The translations under genes and the position numbers were made by a program. DNA of 64,000 bases. It comes from Roseicyclus sp. Lineage in GTDB: Bacteria; Pseudomonadota; Alphaproteobacteria; Rhodobacterales; Rhodobacteraceae. Shown piece by piece: positions 57,351 through 63,762 of the stretch. Below the pieces are notes generated by a model. That model made no database searches and was not told the DNA's origin. It saw nothing but the letters and a program-made list of their open reading frames with translations. Each line of letters opens with the position of its first letter. The stretch's first letter is position 1. Location of the stretch: contig NZ_JAGYJN010000003.1 of assembly GCF_018402035.1 (NCBI RefSeq), positions 292,316 to 356,315 on the forward strand, given 5' to 3'.

Positions 57351-57965
57351 CTAAGTGTCGTACTCTTCTTTAGTTTCTGCCTTCGGAAAAGCTGCAACTA
57401 CACGTTCACGGCACAGCTCATCAAATTCGGGATAAAACTTCGATTTTGCCTTGAAGAATGCCAATGCTGGCTCAAGTTGCCCGTCGAAATTCATTTCCAG
57501 GACATCAATTAATGACCATGCTGAATGAAAGAATTCCGTCATTTCCCTTAAGGTCATGGGCTCATCGGTGGTAACCTCTGTGGGAAAGTTAAGGGTATCG
57601 CCGCCATATTCATCAACCACTCTAAACTTGATTATCCCATTTTCCTTTTTCGCAAACAGGCATGTGACATCACCGGTTGTTGACGCAATTTCAATCCGTG
57701 CAACCTCGACTTCGCCTTCATCCATATCGGGTAGATAGTTGCCACCCATAAACATTGGATGTATTGCTTCGAGGCTCTGAATTGAGTTGGCAGTAATTCC
57801 AACCTCATCGAGGAGTTCTTTTATTTCTTCGATGCGACCTTCGCTTAAGAGTAGTTCTAGTCGCTCACGTATGGCCGCATTTTTGACTTTCTCAACTAGG
57901 TAAGTAACCATCGGCTGGGGAGAAAAATATGTCTTGGGTCTTTGTTCCAAGTCTATCTCGCTCAT
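57351..57965 (-). CDS. Hypothetical protein
   Basis: A 204-residue acidic soluble protein starting MSEIDLEQRPKTYFSPQPMVTYLVEKVKNAAIRERLELLLSEGRIEEIKELLDEVG. Its middle has EVEVARIEIASTTGDVTCLFAKKENGIIKFRVVDEYGGDTLNFP, suggesting a mixed alpha-beta domain. I do not recognise a family. No signal peptide. It ends 17 nt before the recombinase remnant on the same strand. Confidence 0.55.
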   Translation of the reverse strand: MSEIDLEQRPKTYFSPQPMVTYLVEKVKNAAIRERLELLLSEGRIEEIKELLDEVGITANSIQSLEAIHPMFMGGNYLPDMDEGEVEVARIEIASTTGDVTCLFAKKENGIIKFRVVDEYGGDTLNFPTEVTTDEPMTLREMTEFFHSAWSLIDVLEMNFDGQLEPALAFFKAKSKFYPEFDELCRERVVAAFPKAETKEEYDT

Positions 57966-58206
57966 TTCTTCCTCGCTATTGAAAATTCAAATCCAGATAG
58001 CTGTGTACTAAACGTCATCGCATATTCTAGTTGCAAGCCGAGCTTGCCAGCAACACTTTCGTCGGTTAGCCAAAATGTACCTCATGATAATGGAATTGGG
58101 AATTGTTATGTAATGCACAAACTCTAACATTTTTGCATTAAATATTTAATTTCAATGGATTAGGGCTGGCTGTCTTTCCGGTGGGAACAGAAAATGTGTG
58201 ACTTTA

Positions 58207-58221
58207 AGCTGTTGTACAGCT
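58207..58221. promoter_or_regulatory. Palindrome upstream of the recombinase gene
   Basis: AGCTGT at 58207-58212, TGT centre, ACAGCT at 58216-58221: a perfect inverted repeat 26 nt before the recombinase ATG. Could be an operator or a recombinase-binding site; unproven. Confidence 0.45.
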
Positions 58222-58246
58222 GAACCACACATGAGGCCCGAAGACG

Positions 58247-58822
58247 ATGAAACAAGCCAAGCTCCTCACCCCCGCAGAGTACAAGCGCCTCGCTGCTGTT
58301 GTCGACAGCCTGCGCCACAGCACACGCAACCATACTGCTGTGGCGCTGAGCTTCTATGCTGGCCTGCGGGCATGTGAAATTGCTGCACTGCGCATTGGCG
58401 ATGTGTTTGATGCGCAGGGTCAGCCCAAAGACACGATTCATTTGAGTGCGGCGCAGACCAAAGGCAGTGAGAGTTGCACTGTGCTGGTCAACAAGCGCTT
58501 GAGGCAGCAACTGGCCCGCTATGCAGCACAGTATCCAAAGCATGTGCTTAAACCCACAGCGCCTCTGCTGTTTAGCGCAAAGGGCGGCGGCTTTAGCGCA
58601 CAGACAGTGGTCAACCTGTTTCAGCGTCTCTACCGCTTTGCAGCGATCGATGGTGCAAGCAGCCACAGCGGACACAGGCAGTTTGTGACCGAGCTGGCGG
58701 ACAAGGGCATTAACGCTCGCATCGTCCAAGCTCTCGCACGTCACAAGCACCTCAGCACCACACAGCGTTATATCGATATAAATGACAATAAATTGCGAGC
58801 AGCGATTGAGCTGCTCAATTGA
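58247..58822 (+). CDS. Minimal tyrosine recombinase (catalytic domain only)
   Basis: A 191-residue site-specific recombinase. Catalytic boxes are present: Arg in FYAGLRACEIAALRIGDV (near residue 45), a beta-turn lysine candidate in AAQTKGS, SHSGHRQFVTEL (His-x-x-Arg, near 143-150), and ARHKHLSTTQRYIDIND (His and Tyr nucleophile, near 165-177). It lacks the N-terminal core-binding domain, giving it the compact size of FimB/FimE-type inverting recombinases. Its final codons AAIELLN-stop form a direct-repeat site (58797-58823) that recurs at 61358. GC and style differ from the backbone. Confidence 0.9.
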   Translation: MKQAKLLTPAEYKRLAAVVDSLRHSTRNHTAVALSFYAGLRACEIAALRIGDVFDAQGQPKDTIHLSAAQTKGSESCTVLVNKRLRQQLARYAAQYPKHVLKPTAPLLFSAKGGGFSAQTVVNLFQRLYRFAAIDGASSHSGHRQFVTELADKGINARIVQALARHKHLSTTQRYIDINDNKLRAAIELLN

Positions 58823-58823
58823 T
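58797..58823 (+). repeat. Recombinase-end repeat, copy 1 (att-like site)
   Basis: 27 bp covering the last codons and stop of the recombinase. It contains the inverted repeat ATTGAGC-T-GCTCAAT (58805-58819), the layout of a tyrosine-recombinase core site. Copy 2 at 61358-61384 matches 26 of 27 bases in the same orientation, and beyond it both continue with GCAAAAT (after a 2-base difference). Confidence 0.88.
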
Positions 58824-58891
58824 GCAAAATACCTAGGCCCAAAAACCTTAAGCTCCTATCTCATTAAAAAATAAACGAAAATAAGGCGAAT

Positions 58892-61078
58892 TTATCGGAT
58901 ATCTTGAACAAGCCTATAAGCATCAGTATAGGCTTGAATTGCTTTACTATTGGCATTGAATGTTGTTTGAGTTTTAATCAATTCAGTCAGTTGAGACATA
59001 AGGTCTACATTAGACCGCTCTAAAGCTCCTTGAACCACGCTCCCGCCCGCAACATCTGATATCGATCCGATGTCAGCAGTAGGAAACTGGCTACCCATAA
59101 CAAAGTATCCGCTTCTTATATATTTGAAATTTTCTGTGCTGATAGGATTTGTGAATGCCAATGTGCCAATATCGATTTCACCTTGATTGCCATCAATGTT
59201 ACTGACAACAGAAATTTCTCCTCGGGTGTTTATATTAATACTATCGAAGTGGTCTATGGTCGTTTCTTGACCAAGATAAGTCACATCGTTCAAGTTCATT
59301 GCGATCGTGGATGTCACTCCTGCTTCTTCAGCGGGAGAGAATTCAACGTTAAGCTCAAGAGGTCCAACTTCAAAACCTTCAATCCTTGCATTCTGCTGTG
59401 CAAAGATTTGGGAGCCAATTTTCGATAGTATCGAAGGATCCAGAGACATTGGAACGTCTTGATCGACCATTACTTCTTGGAGTTCTGAAACGATCCTGGT
59501 TTCCTGCTTGATGACGGTTATTACTTCCTCAACAGGTCGGGTAACGTTCTGCGCTTCCCAAACCTTCACGATCTTTTCAACATCTTGGAATTCGAAATCT
59601 CGTTCTTGATAGGTCAGGTTTGAAATGCTTGATATGGCGCCTGCAACAGTTCCACCAGTTGCATCCCATGTGCCACCAACAAAAACAAGATCATAGAGAC
59701 CATCTTCCGGCACCGGAAAACTAAAATTACCGCTCTTAACGTCACTACTACTTTTTCCCGTTTCGTTCACGGCAATCGTATATTCGCCGGTGTTCGTGTT
59801 CCTTAAATAAGCTAGAACGTCATAGGAGTCATCGCTTCCTCTAGTGTTCCAATCAAATTGAACAGTCGTGCCGCCTTGAAGAAAAATTGGGTCATTCGAG
59901 TGAAAATACGGTCCACGTGTCGTCTGATATCTATCTGCACGGACATTCTCAGTTCTGAGAGTAACCATGCTGCCATCAGTTGCGATACTTGTTAAAAAAT
60001 CCCCGCTCTCGCTACCTTCGTCGTTTGCATATCTTTCGCTTATCGCATAATCACTATACGTTCCGCTTTCTATGTTTCCATAAGTTGTATCTGGAGGGCT
60101 GGGATGCCCATTGATAAGCTTCTTTTCAGTGTAGAAGCGCTCATTGACCACAGTCCACGCATTTGAGTTGAAATCGGCAATCTTTGTTGAAAAGGTGTCC
60201 AAGTACACTTTCTCATTTGTAATTTCAACCTTGTCCACTTCAACTAATTCAGAGGTTGTAACCTGCTTAATGACGATTTCCTGTGTCTCTACATCAAACG
60301 TTCTTTCAACATCTACCATTTGTAGAGTTTTTACGGTGGTTTTGATTACCGGATCACCAAAGGTAACTTCGATAGCATTGGCCTTATTTTTCTTGATTTC
60401 GCCAACTTTAATTGCCGATACCGGTTCAGAGCTTTCGTTAAGTGGTACAAAGAATACCCCCCCATCGTTCAAGAATACTTCACCCGGGAGTAGCTGTGTA
60501 TTCTGCTCCTCATTCCAATCAAGTTGAACGGTTTCATCTTCAACTGAGAATGTAAGCTTTGCCTGGTTTATTGGGTCCGTGATATTCTCGCCTGGGACAG
60601 AATTTGAGGCAGCTGAAAAATCCGCAACTATGTTTGAAAAAGTGGTTGTTGGTAGCCTGATTGGCTGGAGATCTGTATCAAGTACGTTGTAGTTCTCAGC
60701 AGTGACAAGATACCCGTCTAGGTCAATATTAAAGCTTCCACTGCGTGTGAAGTAGTTGTTGTAGCGAGGTGTGTTGTCCGTAAGGCTTTCGTCCTTCGCT
60801 GCGGTGACGAAAAATGCACTACCGGATACGGCAAGGTCGGTCGCCGATCCAGTTGTTGCGATGGAGCCATTTGTGAAACTTTTGGTTATTGCACCCGCTA
60901 CCACACCACTGCCAGTCTGCGAATTCGGAGATCCGAGCGGGGTGCTACCGACAATGTCGGTGAAGGTAATGTTTCTACTTTTGAATGCGGTGGTGCCAAC
61001 GTTTGCAATGTTATCGCTGACCACTGAGATGGACTTTTGGGCGGCATACGCACCAGAAAGAGACAGTGTGAGAGACAT
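58892..61078 (-). CDS. Orphan flagellar hook protein (FlgE-like) with large inserted domain
   Basis: A 728-residue flagellar rod/hook-family protein. The N-terminus (SLTLSLSGAYAAQKSISVVSDNIANVGTTAFKSRNITFTDIVG) and DLAVSGSAFFVTA are FlgE hallmarks; the C-terminus GSVVQGALERSNVDLMSQLTELIKTQTTFNANSKAIQAY is the polymerising helix. Between them lies a very long variable region with two Val/Glu-rich stretches and a beta-sandwich-like segment (QFDWNTRGSDDSYDVLAYLRNTNTGEY ... LYDLVFVGGTWDATGGTVAGA). Typical FlgE is 400-500 residues. No other flagellar gene is in the window. ATG 61078 has GGAG upstream; a TTG at 61090 is in frame. Confidence 0.88.
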   Translation of the reverse strand: MSLTLSLSGAYAAQKSISVVSDNIANVGTTAFKSRNITFTDIVGSTPLGSPNSQTGSGVVAGAITKSFTNGSIATTGSATDLAVSGSAFFVTAAKDESLTDNTPRYNNYFTRSGSFNIDLDGYLVTAENYNVLDTDLQPIRLPTTTFSNIVADFSAASNSVPGENITDPINQAKLTFSVEDETVQLDWNEEQNTQLLPGEVFLNDGGVFFVPLNESSEPVSAIKVGEIKKNKANAIEVTFGDPVIKTTVKTLQMVDVERTFDVETQEIVIKQVTTSELVEVDKVEITNEKVYLDTFSTKIADFNSNAWTVVNERFYTEKKLINGHPSPPDTTYGNIESGTYSDYAISERYANDEGSESGDFLTSIATDGSMVTLRTENVRADRYQTTRGPYFHSNDPIFLQGGTTVQFDWNTRGSDDSYDVLAYLRNTNTGEYTIAVNETGKSSSDVKSGNFSFPVPEDGLYDLVFVGGTWDATGGTVAGAISSISNLTYQERDFEFQDVEKIVKVWEAQNVTRPVEEVITVIKQETRIVSELQEVMVDQDVPMSLDPSILSKIGSQIFAQQNARIEGFEVGPLELNVEFSPAEEAGVTSTIAMNLNDVTYLGQETTIDHFDSININTRGEISVVSNIDGNQGEIDIGTLAFTNPISTENFKYIRSGYFVMGSQFPTADIGSISDVAGGSVVQGALERSNVDLMSQLTELIKTQTTFNANSKAIQAYTDAYRLVQDIR

Positions 61079-61108
61079 GATGGGCTCCAATACAGACGTG
61101 CGCCCTCC

Positions 61109-61123
61109 GCAAAGTTTATGCCA
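61109..61123 (-). promoter_or_regulatory. Candidate sigma-54 promoter of the hook gene
   Basis: On the minus strand TGGCATAAACTTTGC matches the sigma-54 consensus TGGCAC-N5-TTGC with one difference and correct GG-to-GC spacing (10 nt between). It lies about 30 nt upstream of the flgE-like ATG, leaving room for the GGAG ribosome site. Confidence 0.6.
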
Positions 61124-61432
61124 TCCCAGTGAGGCCTTCGTTGTTTTGAGCGGAAGTTGGCGTTAAATATCTGATTTAAATCGAAAAAATTCACCTTCCC
61201 ACCGTGAGAGGTTGCGTGCGACCCGAAGCGGACGGATGTGCCGTGGGACCACCGCATAATCAAATTCACAGGTTGCGTGTGAGCGAAGGGTAGCAAGGAC
61301 GTATCAGCGTTGAGACCAGCGAAGCGCTTTGCGGCCGCAAGCATTTTTTGATATTTTGAGCTGCGATTGAGCTGCTCAATTGATTTGCAAAATTACTTAC
61401 CTTATGAAGGTGATCCGTGAACGGAGGATATC
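61124..61432. other. Non-coding space between the hook gene and the H-NS gene
   Basis: Apart from the promoter region and the copy-2 repeat, I see no gene here. Two copies of GGTTGCGTG (near 61209 and 61272) and a GCGGCCGC block near 61331 stand out. The H-NS ribosome site GGAGG lies near 61423. Confidence 0.4.
61358..61384 (+). repeat. Recombinase-end repeat, copy 2 (att-like site)
   Basis: Direct repeat of 58797-58823 with a single difference (T at 61362 for A at 58801). In the recombinase frame both copies read Ala-Ala-Ile-Glu-Leu-Leu-Asn-stop; the difference changes a GCA to a GCT alanine codon. An in-frame stop lies just before it, so this copy is not coding now. Confidence 0.88.
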
Positions 61433-61747
61433 ATGGATCTTAACTCGCTTGATTTGAAAGAACTCAAGAAACTTGAAGCTGAAGTACGTAATCGCATTGC
61501 GACATACGAAGACCGCAAAATTGCTGAAGCTCGTGCCGTGCTTGAAGCAAAAGCAAAAGAGCTTGGCTTTTCACTGTCGGCTCTTGTCGATGGTGGCAAG
61601 AAGGGTGGCAAAGCAGTGTCAAGCGTTGCACCCAAGTACGCTCATCCTGAAAACCCCAGCATGACTTGGTCTGGTCGTGGCCGTAAGCCCAAGTGGGTTG
61701 AGGCAGCACTTGCAGCAGGCAAGAGCCTCGACGATCTTGCGATCTGA
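61433..61747 (+). CDS. H-NS family nucleoid-associated protein
   Basis: A 104-residue H-NS/HvrA-like protein. The N-terminal half is a coiled coil (LKELKKLEAEVRNRIATYEDRKIAEARAVLEAKAKELG). The C-terminal DNA-binding motif is YAHPENPSMTWSGRGRKPKWVEAALAAG, with the GRGRKPxW core. H-NS proteins bind curved AT-rich DNA and silence foreign genes. Its position inside this AT-rich region suggests it could silence neighbouring cargo. GGAGG precedes the ATG; a terminator follows. Confidence 0.93.
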   Translation: MDLNSLDLKELKKLEAEVRNRIATYEDRKIAEARAVLEAKAKELGFSLSALVDGGKKGGKAVSSVAPKYAHPENPSMTWSGRGRKPKWVEAALAAGKSLDDLAI

Positions 61748-61770
61748 AGCTATTTTCTTTGATTATTAAG

Positions 61771-61800
61771 AACAGCGCTTCCTCAGGGAGGCGCTGTTTT
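61771..61800 (+). terminator. Terminator after the H-NS gene
   Basis: AACAGCGCTTCC (61771-61782) pairs with GGAGGCGCTGTT (61787-61798) around a short loop (one wobble), followed by TTTTG. Confidence 0.8.
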
Positions 61801-61945
61801 GTTTCAAGAAGTGCAGGAACAAGTTGAGAAAGAAGCTTCCGTTGCAGAAGCACATGCAGTCTATCACCGACGGACAAAATACAGGTTCAAAAAATAGTAA
61901 AAGTCTGCTGGGGGTGTGAAGGAGAAACATTTACTATAGTAGCCG

Positions 61946-62077
61946 ATGCTCCTGCTGACGTCACAGTTCGATGCGATCCACAAAGAGCGTGCTGACCCCA
62001 GCCGTTACCCGGTCATCGGCTTTGATACCGAGTACCAGCAACTACCACAGTTGCGATTTTTCTCTGTATACCCGTAA
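61946..62077 (+). pseudogene. Truncated exonuclease-like fragment (DEDD motif I)
   Basis: An ATG at 61946 opens a 43-residue frame MLLLTSQFDAIHKERADPSRYPVIGFDTEYQQLPQ ending at 62077. The text VIGFDTEY looks like motif I (Asp-x-Glu) of DnaQ/DNA-polymerase-type 3'-5' exonucleases, but the rest of such a domain is missing. A more decayed copy is at 57025-57081. Identity is inferred from one motif only. Confidence 0.4.
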
Positions 62078-62133
62078 AGATTGGGCCTTTCTCTTATAAA
62101 TAGCTATATCTTAAACTAGCCGTTTGTTTCCCC

Positions 62134-62610
62134 ATGCCCAAACCCCAAGACATAAAAACTTACTACCTCGAGCACCGGGTCCCAAACCCTGTGAACATCA
62201 CGCTTACCCAAAAGCAGTGTGTGGATGGCGAATGGCTTGATGATCTCCGGTCTGAGCAGAACTTCCGTCACTTTGCCAACAAGCTGAACTCCAGGGCCCT
62301 TGGGGCAAGGTTCAAACGCTTCGGCAAAAGGTTGGCTATGCTTGTTGTCCGTGAGCACGATGCTACCCACCGTCATCACCTACACTGCATCATAGAGCGC
62401 CCAGAACATCTCTCTGAGCCCCTGTTCTTTTTGCTCATAAAGAGCTGCTGGACCTCAACAAGGTTTGGTTACAACCAGATCCATTTTGAACAACCAACAA
62501 CAGCTGAGCGTGAGCTTGGCTGGGTTGATTATTGCCTTAAGCGTCGTACTAAGACGTTGTATTCTGATAGTATTGATTGGTCGAATTCTACCTGCTTCGA
62601 GCTTCGTTGA
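62134..62610 (+). CDS. Small HUH endonuclease (Rep-like)
   Basis: A 158-residue protein with the hallmarks of HUH single-strand nucleases. The metal motif is H82-L83-H84 (THRHHLHCIIERP), and the nucleophile box is Y133-C-L-K136 (GWVDYCLKRRTK), a Y1-type arrangement. An upstream strand LAMLVVREHD precedes the HUH motif as expected. Such enzymes nick DNA for rolling-circle replication, transposition or conjugation. It is far smaller than plasmid Rep proteins. AT-rich; followed by a repeat-bearing spacer. Confidence 0.7.
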   Translation: MPKPQDIKTYYLEHRVPNPVNITLTQKQCVDGEWLDDLRSEQNFRHFANKLNSRALGARFKRFGKRLAMLVVREHDATHRHHLHCIIERPEHLSEPLFFLLIKSCWTSTRFGYNQIHFEQPTTAERELGWVDYCLKRRTKTLYSDSIDWSNSTCFELR

Positions 62611-62730
62611 GTATAAACTCCTTAGCAGCCCTAACGATACAGCTTAAACAAAATGACTTGGTCTAGCTAAGCGCCTGACCTTTAATTCTTAATATTGCTT
62701 AAAGCCCGATAAGTCGCTTTGAGCCTCAAT

Positions 62731-62760
62731 ATCACCTAAGGTCACTTAAGATCCATTAAG
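62731..62760 (+). repeat. Three tandem 10-bp repeats upstream of the RHH operon
   Basis: ATCACCTAAG, GTCACTTAAG and ATCCATTAAG follow each other with exact 10-bp phasing, consensus (A/G)TC-NN-(C/T)TAAG-like. They lie 45 nt before the ribbon-helix-helix gene and just behind the HUH gene. One turn of DNA per repeat suggests cooperative protein binding (operator or iteron). Confidence 0.75.
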
Positions 62761-62804
62761 CAACCAAATACTAATCAATTATAATTCAAGAAGAGGAAAA
62801 TTCC

Positions 62805-62978
62805 ATGAACCATCAATTAATGAACTTTAATATCCCTTATGAACTCAAGGCAATTCTAGACGAGATATCGAAGCGCAAGCATGTTTCAAGAACGTCTATT
62901 CTGAATAGCCTGATCGCCACTCACTGCCCACAGGAGCTGAGCCAACTAAGACGCTTATCTGAGGAACTCAGCCAATGA
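62805..62978 (+). CDS. Ribbon-helix-helix (Arc/CopG-like) DNA-binding protein
   Basis: A 57-residue protein. MNFNIPYELKAILDEISKRKHVSRTSILNSLI fits the ribbon-helix-helix fold (beta strand, helix, turn, helix). GAGGAAAA precedes the ATG. It is a probable repressor of its own operon or a partition/replication-control protein, binding the 10-bp repeats upstream. Its stop overlaps the next start by 4 nt. Confidence 0.7.
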   Translation: MNHQLMNFNIPYELKAILDEISKRKHVSRTSILNSLIATHCPQELSQLRRLSEELSQ

Positions 62979-63157
62979 TCTCCACGTTCTCGACCCCAAA
63001 CAGCAAGTACGAGCTCTCTAGGGAAATCCTGAAGCTAAAGAATCCAAAGATTGAGACCCATGAAATCTTAGAGCCAAAAGACCTAATAGCGCTTGATAGA
63101 CGCCTGAAAGCGTTAAGCCGAGCAGGCCAGTTATCCATTGTGATCATAAGGAGCTGA
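62975..63157 (+). CDS. Small hypothetical protein
   Basis: A 60-residue basic protein (MISTFSTPNSKYELSREILKLKNPKIETHEILEPKDLIALDRRLKALSRAGQL) beginning inside the RHH stop (ATGA) and ending 2 nt before the next start. Not recognised. Tight coupling supports that it is a real gene of a four-gene operon. Confidence 0.55.
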   Translation: MISTFSTPNSKYELSREILKLKNPKIETHEILEPKDLIALDRRLKALSRAGQLSIVIIRS

Positions 63158-63159
63158 GG

Positions 63160-63405
63160 ATGATCAGGTTCAAAAGCTTTATAAGTGAAGGTCGCTATCC
63201 AGCCTGGACCAAGGCTGTCACGGTAGGTCTGGTGCTGAGGGTTCGCAATCTGGCAGCTGCCATCGAGCGTGAACGTGACCCCGCAAAGCAGAACAAGCTG
63301 ATTGGCCAACAAAACAAGCTGTTGGCGTACCTTGACGGACTTGGGATCGCTGTGAACTCGGATGACCCAAGGCTGATGACCAGTGTCAGGTCAAAGCTGA
63401 GGTGA
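63160..63405 (+). CDS. Small phage-like hypothetical protein
   Basis: An 81-residue basic protein starting MIRFKSFISEGRYPAWTKAVTVGLVLRVRNLAAAIERERDP, with KQNKLIGQQNKLLAYLDGLGIAVNSDD. The opening resembles short uncharacterised proteins of marine tailed phages as I remember them. AAGGAGCTGAGG precedes the ATG. Third gene of the operon. Confidence 0.55.
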   Translation: MIRFKSFISEGRYPAWTKAVTVGLVLRVRNLAAAIERERDPAKQNKLIGQQNKLLAYLDGLGIAVNSDDPRLMTSVRSKLR

Positions 63406-63474
63406 CCGATGGAGCGCTTTTACTTGCAAAATTAAGAAGCCGTGGCAAGCTGATGCGATCCCATGGGGTTGAAC

Positions 63475-63762
63475 ATGGCCTACACGAACGAACAGATCAA
63501 TCAAGCTGTCGCAATGATGCATTCGACTGGTCGAGTTCGAAACTTCATCCGAAATGCTCAAAGGCGAAACGATGCTTATGCCGTTGAAGCGGGTCATAAA
63601 CGGATTCAAGAAATCTTAGCTGTCGAACGTGCTGGCGATTCTGTCTTTTTCAACGAACTGATGCGGTACGTGGAAGCCTATGAGCAGGTCTTATCTGGCG
63701 ATTCTGGAAAGAGAAGGCTTGCCCGCTACTGTCTGACGTCAGCACCTGTGGGTCTGATTTGA
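63475..63762 (+). CDS. Hypothetical protein, 3' end likely replaced by IS element
   Basis: A 95-residue frame from ATG 63475 (MAYTNEQINQAVAMMHSTGRVRNFIRNAQRRNDAYAVEAGHKRIQEILAVERAG). The last residues (LTSAPVGLI) appear to be read from the left end of the following IS3-type element, so the original C-terminus is probably lost. Not recognised. Fourth gene of the RHH operon. Confidence 0.45.
   Translation: MAYTNEQINQAVAMMHSTGRVRNFIRNAQRRNDAYAVEAGHKRIQEILAVERAGDSVFFNELMRYVEAYEQVLSGDSGKRRLARYCLTSAPVGLI

Larger units (their letters stand above)
58824..61384. mobile_element. Putative recombinase-linked cassette carrying a hook-protein gene
   Basis: The 2,561-bp unit between equivalent points of two direct repeats contains only the flgE-like gene, in the orientation opposite to the recombinase. 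Recombination between the repeats would release it as a circle and leave one intact site at the end of the recombinase gene. Mobility is inference from the repeat arrangement. Confidence 0.55.

Noticed and set aside
58160..58750. 196-residue open frame antisense to the tyrosine recombinase
   Set aside because: No ribosome site or family features; it mirrors the recombinase coding pattern and is a shadow frame.
60898..61344. 148-residue minus-strand frame overlapping the start of the hook gene
   Set aside because: Different frame from the clear FlgE N-terminus and without similarity; treated as a shadow.
58797..61384. Phase-variable inversion of the hook gene
   Set aside because: The two sites are in direct, not inverted, orientation, which predicts deletion or integration instead of inversion.
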